DNA of 64,000 bases, taken from Bog-756 sp963769765 (GTDB lineage Bacteria > Actinomycetota > Acidimicrobiia > Acidimicrobiales > RAAP-2). Below, piece by piece: positions 10,505 through 19,020 of the stretch. The stretch is from NCBI GenBank assembly GCA_963769765.1, contig CAVYNA010000004.1, positions 620,001 through 684,000 on the forward strand. The letters run 5' to 3'. Every line of letters starts with the position of its first letter. Position 1 is the first letter of the stretch. The translations under genes were made by a program, and so were the position numbers. Below the pieces are notes generated by a model. That model worked only from the letters and a program-made list of their open reading frames with translations, was not told where the DNA came from and did not search any database.

Positions 10505-10618
10505 ATGCTGGTCGATCCGCACTTAGCATCCCAGAGCGCCGGCCCGACCACCCGCACCCGTCGACCTCCGGGTGCTGTTGACCGCCTCCCGAACCGATGC
10601 TAAGCAGTCGCCCAGCAT
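10505..10618. promoter_or_regulatory. Duplicated, mirror-arranged operator pair between TetR and P450
   Basis: Element A spans 10505-10529: ATGCTGG (10505-10511) then CTTAGCAT (10522-10529). Element B spans 10597-10618: ATGCTAAG (10597-10604) then CCAGCAT (10612-10618). Element B read on the opposite strand is ATGCTGG..CTTAGCAT, so the same imperfect dyad occurs twice in inverted orientation, about 70 bp apart, one near each divergent start. The half-sites match exactly between elements and the spacers differ by a few bases. Confidence 0.65.
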
Positions 10619-10638
10619 CGGCGACGGGAGTGTAGGGC

Positions 10639-11946
10639 GTGAGCAACTACGAGACGGTCGACTTCTTCATGGACGAGTCGCTGATCGAGGACCCGTACCC
10701 CTACTTCGAGTATCTCCGGTCGAAGTGCCCGGTGGTGGCGACGCCGCACTACGGCGTGGTGGCGGTGTCGGGCTACGACGAGGCGACCGAGGTCTACCGG
10801 AACCTCGAGACGTTCTCCTCCTGCATCTCGGTGATCGGCCCCTTCGCCACGTTCCCCGAGCCGCTCGAGGGGGACGATGTCAGCGAGCTCATCGAACGTC
10901 ATCGCGGCCAGCTCCCGATGAACGAGCACATGGTCACGATGGACCCGCCCATGCATACCCGCGAGCGGGCACTGCTGATGCGGTTGATGACCCCGAAGCG
11001 ACTCAAGGAGAATGAGGCGTTCATGTGGCGCGCCGTCGACCGGCAGCTCGACGAGTTCATCGCCGACGGTCACTGCGAGTTCATCGGAGCGTTTGCCCAG
11101 CCCTTCGCCATGCTCGCCGTCGCCGACGTGCTGGGCGTGCCCGAGGAGGACCACCCGGCGCTCCGGCGGATCTTCGGATTGAGCGCCACGCCCGGCGAGA
11201 TCGGCGCCGCGCACGACCGGTCGGGTGAGGACGACGGGGAGCCGTCATCGCTCAACCTGCTGTCCTCGCTCGACGACTGGTTCACCGACTACATCGAAGA
11301 CCGGCGGGAGAACCCGCGCCACGACGTCCTCACCGACCTCGCCCTGGCGAACTACCCGGACGGGTCGACCCCTGACGTGGTGGCAGTCGTCCGGACCGCC
11401 GGGTTCCTCTTCGCCGCCGGGCAGGAGACGACCGCCCGCCTCCTCGCCACCGGGCTCAAGTACCTGGCCGAGTACCCGGAGCTGCAGGACGAGCTCCGCG
11501 CCCACCGTGAGCGCATCCCCGACTTCATCGAGGAGGCGTTGCGGATCGAGAGCCCGGTCAAGGCAGACTTCCGGCTCGCCCGCCGGGCCGTCAACGTGGG
11601 CGGGGTCGACATCGCGCCGGGGACCCCGGTCATGCTGCTGAACGGCGCGGCCAACCGTGACCCTCGGCGCTTCGAGGATCCTGCCGAGTTCAAGTTCGCC
11701 CGGCCGAACGCCAAGGAGCATCTCGCCTTCGGGCGGGGGGCACACTCCTGTCCTGGGGGTCCCCTGGCCCGCGCCGAGGGACGCATCAGCATCGAGCGAA
11801 TCCTCGACCGCATGCGGGACATCAGGCTCTCCGAGGAGCACCACGGCCCACCCGATGCCCGAACGTTCGAGTACGAGCCCACCTGGGTCCTCCGCGGGCT
11901 CCACGACCTCCATCTCGAGTTCACCCCGACGGAGGCACCGAGGTGA
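10639..11946 (+). CDS. Cytochrome P450
   Basis: A 435-residue soluble bacterial P450. The I-helix oxygen-activation motif FAAGQETTARLL is near residue 260, the EALRIESP ExxR helix near residue 300, and the heme-binding loop AFGRGAHSCPGG near residue 365 carries the axial cysteine. The I-helix reads AGQET instead of the common AGxDT. Start GTG 10639 follows GGGAG. The following SDR starts inside its stop codon (GTGA overlap), suggesting sequential oxidation: hydroxylation by the P450 and then dehydrogenation of the alcohol. Redox partners are not adjacent; a ferredoxin is encoded at 15859. Substrate not predictable. Confidence 0.9.
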   Translation: MSNYETVDFFMDESLIEDPYPYFEYLRSKCPVVATPHYGVVAVSGYDEATEVYRNLETFSSCISVIGPFATFPEPLEGDDVSELIERHRGQLPMNEHMVTMDPPMHTRERALLMRLMTPKRLKENEAFMWRAVDRQLDEFIADGHCEFIGAFAQPFAMLAVADVLGVPEEDHPALRRIFGLSATPGEIGAAHDRSGEDDGEPSSLNLLSSLDDWFTDYIEDRRENPRHDVLTDLALANYPDGSTPDVVAVVRTAGFLFAAGQETTARLLATGLKYLAEYPELQDELRAHRERIPDFIEEALRIESPVKADFRLARRAVNVGGVDIAPGTPVMLLNGAANRDPRRFEDPAEFKFARPNAKEHLAFGRGAHSCPGGPLARAEGRISIERILDRMRDIRLSEEHHGPPDARTFEYEPTWVLRGLHDLHLEFTPTEAPR

Positions 11947-12688
11947 GTCCCCGCGTGGCTGTCGTCACCGGGGCCGCATCGGGCATCGGGCTGGGTGTCG
12001 CTCACCGGTTGGCCGAGGCCGGGCATGCCGTCGCCCTGCTCGACCGCGACGGAGCGGGGGCGAAGGCGGCGGCGGCCGACCTGTCCGAACGCGGGTCCCG
12101 TGCGGCTGCCTACGAGGTCGACGTCGCCGACCGGGGGGACTCGAGCAGGTCTTCGCCGAGGTGCGGTCACGGCTCGGCCCGGTCACGACCCTCGTGACCA
12201 GCGCGGGCATCGAGTCCTTCGACGCGGTGGCCGACATCACTGCCGAAAAGTGGGATCACCTCCTGGCCGTCAACCTGACCGGAACCTTCGTCTGCATGCA
12301 GCTGGCGGTACTGGACATGGTCGCCGAGGGATGGGGCCGCATCGTGACGATCTCCTCGTCGAGCGCCCAGTCCGGAGCGCCCCACATGGCGCACTACGTG
12401 GCATCGAAGAGCGGCGTCATCGGTCTCACAAAGGCGTTCGCCCGGGAGTTCGCCGCGCAGGGGATCACGGTCAACACGATTCCACCGACGATCGTCGACA
12501 CCCCGATGGCGAGGCATGCCGCGGAGAAGGGGGACGTGCCGAGCATCGACGTCCTGGGGGCGATGGTCCCGATCGGGCGCGCTGCGACGCCGGACGACAT
12601 CGCGGCAACCGCCGCGTTCTTGTGCTCCGAGGACGCGGGGTACATCACCGGACAGATCATCGGCGTCAACGGCGGGATGTACATCTGA
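11943..12688 (+). CDS. Short-chain dehydrogenase/reductase, one frameshift
   Basis: An SDR of about 248 residues translationally coupled to the P450 by a 4-bp GTGA overlap. It has VVTGAASGIGLG for NAD(P) binding, the SAG variant of NNAG (VTSAGIESF), catalytic Ser/Tyr/Lys in SSSSAQSG and YVASK, and a standard C-terminus ITGQIIGVNGGMYI. A G-run at 12133-12138 is one base short (or the equivalent), shifting the frame between AAYEVDVADR and GLEQVFAEV; a single added G restores it. Probably oxidises the alcohol made by the P450. Confidence 0.8.
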
Positions 12689-12760
12689 GATCGGGGAGGC
12701 AACGAACTTCTCGAGCCCGAGGATGCCCGGCGACGCGCAGCCCGGGCGAACCGGCAGTCT

Positions 12761-13582
12761 TCAGGGGATGCCGCCGTCGACCCGGAGCACAGCGCCGGTC
12801 GTGTAGCTCGAGGCCTCGGATGCGAAGAAGAGCGCGGCCCCGACGATCTCGTCGGGCTGCCCACCCCGTTGGAGGGCGTGTCGCTCCTTGACCCCGGCTT
12901 CGAAGGCCTCGAGGTCCCACTCCTTCGTGACGTCGGTGAAGAATGGTCCGGCCATGATGCAGTTGACCCGCACGGTCGGTCCGTACGCGTGGGCGAATCC
13001 GACGGTCAGGGCGTTCAGCCCGGCCTTCGCTGCGTCGTAGGGGAGCATGAAGGGCGCCGGTCGGATCGAGCCGGTCGTGGAGATGTTGATGATCGATCCC
13101 CCGCCGGACGCCACCATCCGCGGGCCGACGAGTGCGGTGAGGCGGAACGGCCCCTTCAGGTTGAGCCCGACCACCTTGTCCCACATCGCCTCGCTTACCG
13201 ACTCGAGGTCGGGATAGAGCAATGACATCCCCGCGTTGTTGACGAGGACGTCGACCCGGCCGAAGACGTCGAAGGTCTCCTCGACCAGCCGGTCGAGCTC
13301 CTCCCAATGGCTCACGTTGACCGCGATCGGCAGCGCCCGCCTCCCCATCGCCTCGATCTCTCCTGCGACGGCACGGCACGCGTCGAGCTTGCGGCTCGCG
13401 ACGACCACGTCGGCACCGGCAGCGGCGAAGCCGAGCGCCATCGACCGACCGAGCCCGCGGCTCCCTCCGGTGACGAGTGCAACCTTGTCTGCGAGCCTGA
13501 ACCGCTCGATGATGTCGGCCTCGTCGCGATCCGTTCCGGTCACCGGTTCACCGACACGCTCTCGCGGCCCGGCTGCGGGCAC
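12761..13582 (-). CDS. Short-chain dehydrogenase/reductase
   Basis: An intact 273-residue SDR. KVALVTGGSRGLGRSMA is the cofactor motif (about residue 34), VLVNNAGMSLLY follows, the catalytic Tyr-Lys is in LPYDAAKAG, and the end SSYTTGAVLRVDGGIP is classical. The N-terminus is about 30 residues longer than usual, so the GTG at 13582 may be too early; a GTG opening VTGTDRDEADII is an alternative. It lies 82 bp downstream of the double acyl-CoA dehydrogenase on the same strand and could be its operon partner. NAD(P)-dependent oxidation of a hydroxyacyl or steroid-like alcohol is plausible. Confidence 0.88.
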   Translation of the reverse strand: MPAAGPRERVGEPVTGTDRDEADIIERFRLADKVALVTGGSRGLGRSMALGFAAAGADVVVASRKLDACRAVAGEIEAMGRRALPIAVNVSHWEELDRLVEETFDVFGRVDVLVNNAGMSLLYPDLESVSEAMWDKVVGLNLKGPFRLTALVGPRMVASGGGSIINISTTGSIRPAPFMLPYDAAKAGLNALTVGFAHAYGPTVRVNCIMAGPFFTDVTKEWDLEAFEAGVKERHALQRGGQPDEIVGAALFFASEASSYTTGAVLRVDGGIP

Positions 13583-13664
13583 GTCAGCACCCCGAGTGCC
13601 CGGTTCGGCACGAGTCCACCGAAGGCCGAAGACGTGGACCGGTGGACGGGCGGTTCCCGTGCGA

Positions 13665-15881
13665 TCACATTCCGGGCTCGGCGTCGCGCGGCAGTCCGAG
13701 GATCCGCTCGGCGATCACGTTGCGCTGCACCTCGCTGGTGCCGCCGGCGATGGTCAGGCACCGGGTAGCGAGCAGGCCTTGCGACCACCGCCCCGCGCGA
13801 CCGTCGAGGGTTGCACCCTCGGGACCGAGCATGAGCAGCCCGAGCTCTTGGACCCGCTGCTCGTGCTCGGCGCCGAGTAGCTTGCGCAGGCTCGAGGAGG
13901 AGCCCGGATCGGTGCCGGCCAGCGAGCGCAGTGTCGCCCGGTGGGTCATGAGCTGGAGGGACTGCGCTTCACAGAGCAGCTGTCCGAGCCGGACCTCGAG
14001 GTCGCGGCCGAAACGGCCGCCCTGGTAGCGCGCCTGTTTGATGAGGGACTCGACCCCGATGCCGAACGCGGAGCCCGACGCCATCGAGACCCGCTCGTTC
14101 GCGAGGGTCATCCGGGCGATCGTCCACCCGCCGTTCACCTCGCCGATGACGCACTCGTCAGGGACCTCGACGCCGTCGAGGAAGACCTCGTTGAACATCG
14201 CCGCACCGGTGAGCTCGCGCAACGGACGCACGTCGATCCCCGCCGAACGCATGTCGACGATGAAGTAGGTGATCCCCTCGTGCTTGGGTGCAGCCGGATC
14301 GGTCCGCGCCAGGCAGATCGCGAAGTCCGCCTGCTTGGCGAGCGAGGTCCACACCTTCTGGCCGGTGAGCTTCCAGCCCCCGTCGATCCGCTCTGCGCGG
14401 GTGGTGAGACTGGCGAGATCGGACCCCGCACCGGGCTCGGAGAACATCTGGCACCAGGCGAGCTCACCGAGCAGCGTCGGTCGGACCCACCGCTCGGCCT
14501 GGGCGGACGTGCCGTTCGCGATGATCGCCGGCAGCGCCCAGGCGCCGATGCCCAGGTGGGGCTTCGCGATGGCGGCCGCCCCGAGGACCTCGTCGATCAC
14601 GACCTGTTCGACCGCGCCCGCGTCACGTCCCCACGGAGCCGGCCAGTGGGGCGCGACGAGGCCCTCTTCGACCATGCGCCGTCGGCGGTCGTCACCGTCG
14701 AGGCCGGTGAGCTCGATCATCAGCGGTGCGAGCTCCTCGCGGATGCGTTCGGCCTCCTCGGGGAGGTCGGCGGCGAGCTCGCGCCGCACGCCGCGCACTG
14801 CACGCTCTGCCACGTCTCGGCAGTAGGCGTCGGAATCCCCGAGCAGCTGGCGGTCCGCGAGCGCCCGCTTCAGGTAGAGGTGCGCGTCGTGCTCCCAGGT
14901 GAACCCGATCCCGCCGAGCAGCTGGATGCACTCCTGCGCGCTACGGACGAAGCCGTCGAGGCAGAGCGCCCCGGCGACCGATGCCGCGAGCGAGGCTCCG
15001 TCCTCGTCGTCCTGGCCGGCTGCGGTCGCTGCGTCCCAGGCGACCGCTGTCATCTGCTCGACCCGCACCACCATGTCCGCGAGGCGGTGCTTGACCGCTT
15101 GGAATTGGCCGATCGGCCGGCCGAACTGCACCCGCGCCTTCGCGTACTCGGTCGCCGTCTCGAGGCACCACCGCGCGCCACCGACGTGCTCGGCGCACAT
15201 CAGCACCGCCAACACCTCTCGGACCCGGCGCGTGGTCAGCGCCGGAAGCTGCCGGTCGGAAGGCAGCGCGAAGCGCTCGAGCTCGACCGACCCGACCCGA
15301 CGGGTCGCGTCGAGGCTCGGAAGGGGCGTGACGGTCGCCGTGCCCGTCGACGATATGACGTCGAAGAGGCACCAGAGCGGTTCGTCCCGTTCGGTCAGGA
15401 CCGGCGCGAGCACGACGGCAGCAGTCGCGGCACCGAGGACCGGTCGCAAGGTGCCCGAGACGACGAGCTCACCGTCAGGACCCGATCCCACGATCGAAAG
15501 GGGTTCACCGCCGACCGCGATGCCAGCGGGCGTACTGCCGTCGATGAGTCCGGCGAGCAGAGTGTCCTCGGCGCCGGTCCGCGCCTCCGCCAACAGTGCC
15601 GACGTCACCACCGTCGCCAGCATCGGCCCCGGTGTCAGCGACCAGCCGGTCTCCTCGAGCACGACTGCGAGCTCGAGGAGCCCGAACCCTTCGCCGCCGA
15701 GCGACTCGGGGAGGTGGATGCCGAGCCATCCCTCGGCCGCCAGCTCCTTCCAGACCGACTGGAGCTCCTCGCGTTCGGCGTCGAGGAGCACGCGTGCCGT
15801 CGCCGGCGGGCAGTGCGTGGCGAGCCAGCGGCGGGCGGACCGCTGCTGCTCCTCGTGTTCATCGGACAGCGCGATCGGCAC
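13665..15881 (-). CDS. Double-domain acyl-CoA dehydrogenase (FadE34-like)
   Basis: A 738-residue protein with two complete acyl-CoA dehydrogenase units. The N half contains RVQFGQPIGQFQAVKHRLADM and GGIGFTWEHDAHLYLKRA; the C half contains MFSEPGAGSDLASLTTRA, TGQKVWTSLAKQAD and the terminal AGGTSEVQRNVIAERILGLP. These halves correspond to the two subunits of heteromeric steroid-type dehydrogenases, and the single-chain layout and length resemble mycobacterial FadE34 (ChsE3). Start GTG 15881 follows GGGGAGGGG and overlaps the ferredoxin by 23 bp. The domain call is firm; a sterol side-chain substrate is inferred. Confidence 0.88.
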   Translation of the reverse strand: MPIALSDEHEEQQRSARRWLATHCPPATARVLLDAEREELQSVWKELAAEGWLGIHLPESLGGEGFGLLELAVVLEETGWSLTPGPMLATVVTSALLAEARTGAEDTLLAGLIDGSTPAGIAVGGEPLSIVGSGPDGELVVSGTLRPVLGAATAAVVLAPVLTERDEPLWCLFDVISSTGTATVTPLPSLDATRRVGSVELERFALPSDRQLPALTTRRVREVLAVLMCAEHVGGARWCLETATEYAKARVQFGRPIGQFQAVKHRLADMVVRVEQMTAVAWDAATAAGQDDEDGASLAASVAGALCLDGFVRSAQECIQLLGGIGFTWEHDAHLYLKRALADRQLLGDSDAYCRDVAERAVRGVRRELAADLPEEAERIREELAPLMIELTGLDGDDRRRRMVEEGLVAPHWPAPWGRDAGAVEQVVIDEVLGAAAIAKPHLGIGAWALPAIIANGTSAQAERWVRPTLLGELAWCQMFSEPGAGSDLASLTTRAERIDGGWKLTGQKVWTSLAKQADFAICLARTDPAAPKHEGITYFIVDMRSAGIDVRPLRELTGAAMFNEVFLDGVEVPDECVIGEVNGGWTIARMTLANERVSMASGSAFGIGVESLIKQARYQGGRFGRDLEVRLGQLLCEAQSLQLMTHRATLRSLAGTDPGSSSSLRKLLGAEHEQRVQELGLLMLGPEGATLDGRAGRWSQGLLATRCLTIAGGTSEVQRNVIAERILGLPRDAEPGM

Positions 15882-16107
15882 GACGCCCCTCCCCTTCGAC
15901 TCCCTCGACCGCACGCTGCACGTCGGTCACCACGCTGATGGCCCTCGTGGGGCAGCCTTCTGCCGCGACCACGACCCGGTCCTCGGGATCGCCGATGGGA
16001 TCGAGCACGATCGAGACACCCTCGTCGTCGAGCGTGAACGTCGACGGTGCCCAGAACATGCAGTTCCCCGACCCGCAACACCGCTCGCGGTCGATGTCGA
16101 TCCTCAT
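15859..16107 (-). CDS. 3Fe-4S type ferredoxin
   Basis: An 82-residue small ferredoxin. It opens MRIDIDRERCCGSGNCMFWAP and later has AEGCPTRAI: the pattern C-x-x-S-x-x-C with the distant C-P, where serine occupies the fourth-cysteine position, is that of actinobacterial single-cluster [3Fe-4S] ferredoxins that feed P450s. The ATG at 16107 has no clear ribosome binding site; a GTG at 16125 is an alternative. Its 3' end overlaps the start of the double acyl-CoA dehydrogenase, so the two are co-translated. It may serve the P450s at 10639, 21819 or 43757. Confidence 0.88.
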   Translation of the reverse strand: MRIDIDRERCCGSGNCMFWAPSTFTLDDEGVSIVLDPIGDPEDRVVVAAEGCPTRAISVVTDVQRAVEGVEGEGRRADRAVR

Positions 16108-16253
16108 CGCGACGCGTGACGGCACGGGGTTCGACGGAGGGGGCGCGTCATGGCACGAAGACTACTTCGAAGGGAGCGGAGAGCGCCCGTGGCACTAGGG
16201 TTCGGCTGCGACCGGTCGCCGGTGCGCCGTCGACCGAGATGAGGAAGAGGACG

Positions 16254-18152
16254 ATGCCGACCGCGACTCGCCAGCTCCACCCGCTCGAGCCCCTCGGGGC
16301 AGACGAGATCCGTTCGGCGTCGGCCGCGGTGAAGGCGTCCGGCAAGGTGCCCGAAGACACGCTCTTCTCCCTCATCGTCCTCGACGAGCCCACGCGCGAC
16401 GAGCTCGCGCGCTATGCGGAGGGCGTCCCGGTGGACCGGCGGGTGCGCCTCGTCGTCGTCCCCGGCCCGGGGACCGGGGTCGTCGAGGTCGTCGTCCGGC
16501 CCGGCACCGGGGAGATCCTCGAGTGGACCGAACGCGGCGGAGTCCGCCCTGCGCTGTTGTTCGCAGACTCCTACGGTGCGATCGTCGCACTGCGCGCCGA
16601 TCCCAGGTGGCAGGCGGCAATGGCGAAGCGCGGCATCACCGACTTCGAGAAGGTCCAGATCGACCCGTGGCCGACCGGCAATTTCGACAATCCGGACGAA
16701 GAGGGACGCCGCATCGCACGCTGCCTCTCCTACTTCCGCGAGTCGCCCGAGGACAACGGGTACGCACGACCCGTCGAGGGCGTGCTGGCGACGGTCGACG
16801 GCGCGACCGGCGAAGTGCTCGAGGTCCTCGACTTCGGGGTCGTGACACTTCCGCCCGAACGGGGCAGTTACCTTCCCGAGGACAACGGACCGACGCGCAC
16901 CGACCTCCTGCCGCTCGAGATCACCCAGCCCGACGGGGTGAGCTTCGCGCTCGACGGCAACCTCCTCACCTGGCAGCGCTGGTCGATGCGGATCACGATG
17001 GATCCCCTGGAGGGACTGGTCCTCCACACCGTCGCCTACGAACACGACGGGACCCGTCCGATCCTGCATCGGGCCTCGATCAGCGAGATGGTCGTCCCCT
17101 ACGGCGACCCGGACCCGATGCACTGTTGGAAGAACGCGTTCGACGTCGGCGAGTGGGGACTCGGCCGGATGGCCAACTCGCTGGCGCTGGGATGCGACTG
17201 CCTCGGGGAGATCACCTATCTCGACGCCACCTTCGCGAGCGAGCACGGGAACCCCTACGTGCTCGAGAACGCCGTGTGCATCCACGAGGAGGACTACGGC
17301 ATCCTCTGGAAGCACCAGGACCTCAACGTCGGCCGCACCGAGGTCCGGCGCTCGCGGCGCCTCGTCGTCTCGTCGATCGCCACGGTGGGCAACTACGAGT
17401 ACGGCTTCTTCTGGTACTTCTACCTCGACGGCACCATCCAGCTCGAGGTCAAGCTCACCGGCATCATGTCGACCAAGGGGTTGCCGGCCGGTGAGGAGGC
17501 GGCGTTCGGCACGGTCATCGCACCGGGCCTTGCCGCACCGATCCACCAGCACCTGTTCTGTGCACGCCTCGACCTCAACGTCGACGGTCCGGTCAACGAG
17601 GTCCACGAAGTCTCCTTCGAGTCGGTCCCGAACGGCCCGGACAACCCCTTCGGGAACGCGATCGCAAAGCGCACCACCCGCCTCGACCACGAGCTCGCGG
17701 CACGTCGAGACGTCGACGCCGCGAGCGGCCGGCATTGGCGGATCGTGAACCCCGAGCGCACGAACGGCCTCGGTCAGCCGGTCGCCTACAAGCTCGTCCC
17801 CGGTGCCACGCCCACTCTGCTCGCGCAGCCCGACTCGAGCGTCGGTCGCCGTGCCACGTTCGCCCGCCACAACCTCTGGGTCACCCCCTACGTACCCGAG
17901 GAGCGACGCGCGGCCGGTGACTACCCGAACCAGCACCCCGGCGGTGACGGGCTCCCCCGGTGGACGGCCGCCGACCGGTCGCTCGTCGGCACCGAGCTCG
18001 TCGCGTGGCACACGTTCGGCGTGACCCACTCGCCCCGACCGGAGGACTGGCCGGTGATGCCGGTCGAGTACTGCGGCTTCCACCTCGTGGCCGCCGGCTT
18101 CTTCGACCGCAACCCGAGCCTCGACCTGCCGCCTCCGGAGCACTGCCACTGA
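16254..18152 (+). CDS. Copper-containing primary-amine oxidase
   Basis: A 632-residue copper amine oxidase, converting primary amines to aldehydes with release of ammonia and hydrogen peroxide. N2/N3-like domains occupy the first 220 residues. The topaquinone precursor tyrosine is in VGNYEYGFFWYF near residue 385, two copper histidines in HQHLFCARLD, and the third in THSPRPEDWPVMP. No signal peptide, so cytoplasmic. ATG 16254 has AAGAGG five bases upstream. It is the only amine-oxidising gene here; the aldehyde dehydrogenase at 49387 is the nearest obvious enzyme for its product. Substrate unknown. Confidence 0.93.
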   Translation: MPTATRQLHPLEPLGADEIRSASAAVKASGKVPEDTLFSLIVLDEPTRDELARYAEGVPVDRRVRLVVVPGPGTGVVEVVVRPGTGEILEWTERGGVRPALLFADSYGAIVALRADPRWQAAMAKRGITDFEKVQIDPWPTGNFDNPDEEGRRIARCLSYFRESPEDNGYARPVEGVLATVDGATGEVLEVLDFGVVTLPPERGSYLPEDNGPTRTDLLPLEITQPDGVSFALDGNLLTWQRWSMRITMDPLEGLVLHTVAYEHDGTRPILHRASISEMVVPYGDPDPMHCWKNAFDVGEWGLGRMANSLALGCDCLGEITYLDATFASEHGNPYVLENAVCIHEEDYGILWKHQDLNVGRTEVRRSRRLVVSSIATVGNYEYGFFWYFYLDGTIQLEVKLTGIMSTKGLPAGEEAAFGTVIAPGLAAPIHQHLFCARLDLNVDGPVNEVHEVSFESVPNGPDNPFGNAIAKRTTRLDHELAARRDVDAASGRHWRIVNPERTNGLGQPVAYKLVPGATPTLLAQPDSSVGRRATFARHNLWVTPYVPEERRAAGDYPNQHPGGDGLPRWTAADRSLVGTELVAWHTFGVTHSPRPEDWPVMPVEYCGFHLVAAGFFDRNPSLDLPPPEHCH

Positions 18153-18201
18153 CTGCCGTGTCCGTGGGTCGCCCCGGGCCGCTCGCAGACCGGCGGTTAC
18201 C

Positions 18202-19020
18202 ATGACCGCCATGCCCGATCTCGAAACCCTGCTCTACGACGAGCGCGACGGCGTGGCGTGGGTCACGCTCAACCGACCGGACGCGCTCAACGCGTTCAAC
18301 CCGACGATGCAGCGGGAGCTGCGCGAGCTCTGGGCGATGCTGCGGGTCAACGACGACGTCCGCTGTGTGGTGCTCACCGGCAGCGGGGATCGGGCGTTCT
18401 GCACCGGGCTCGACCGCGAGGGAATCGGCGAGTTCGAAGAGGGCGGCAAGCTGCCCGGCTACAACACTCCCTGGGACTTCGACGACCCCGGACGGAGCGT
18501 CTGCCCGAAGACCAACCAGCTGTGGAAACCGGTCATCGCCGCGGTCAACGGGATGGCGTGCGGCGGGGCCTTCTACATCCTCGGCGAGGTCGACTTCGTG
18601 ATCGCCGCCGAGCACGCGACCTTCTTCGACCCGCACGTCACCTACGGCATGCCCGCGGCCTTCGAGCCGATCTTCTTGCTGCACAAGATGCCCTTCCAGG
18701 AGGTGATGCGCCTCTCTCTGCTCGGCGCCCACGAGCGGATGTCCGCCGCACGCGCCTTCCAGGTCGGCCTCGTCTCAGAGGTCGTGCCCGGAGCCGAGCT
18801 CGAGGAGCGGACCCGCTGGGCGGCCCAGGCCATCGCCGACCAGCCGCCGCTCGCCATCGGCGGCACCCTGCGCGCGCTGTGGACCGGGCTCGAGCTCACC
18901 CGCCGCCAGGCGCTCGACCATGCCTTCCTCTTCACCGCGGTGGGCACCGATCCCGCCGAGCTCCGCGCCGGGCAGGAGCGGTTCTCATCGGGTCGCCGGA
19001 TCGACTGGCGCCTCAGGTAG
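18202..19020 (+). CDS. Enoyl-CoA hydratase/isomerase
   Basis: A crotonase-superfamily protein of 272 residues. The opening VAWVTLNRPDALNAFNP is diagnostic, FCTGLDREG supplies the first oxyanion region, and NGMACGGAFYILGEVDFVIA the second. The usual hydratase glutamate positions are replaced by other residues (HVTYGMPAAFEP), so hydration is not certain; isomerase, hydrolase or lyase activity is possible. TACCAT at 18198-18203 lies seven bases before an in-frame ATG at 18211, so a leaderless start at 18211 (269 residues) is a good alternative to the ATG at 18202. The 3' end overlaps the opposing ligase by 8 bp. Confidence 0.88.
   Translation: MTAMPDLETLLYDERDGVAWVTLNRPDALNAFNPTMQRELRELWAMLRVNDDVRCVVLTGSGDRAFCTGLDREGIGEFEEGGKLPGYNTPWDFDDPGRSVCPKTNQLWKPVIAAVNGMACGGAFYILGEVDFVIAAEHATFFDPHVTYGMPAAFEPIFLLHKMPFQEVMRLSLLGAHERMSAARAFQVGLVSEVVPGAELEERTRWAAQAIADQPPLAIGGTLRALWTGLELTRRQALDHAFLFTAVGTDPAELRAGQERFSSGRRIDWRLR

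Noticed and set aside
12689..12760. Intrinsic terminator between convergent SDR genes
   Set aside because: No GC hairpin followed by a T-run here or in the other convergent gaps I inspected.
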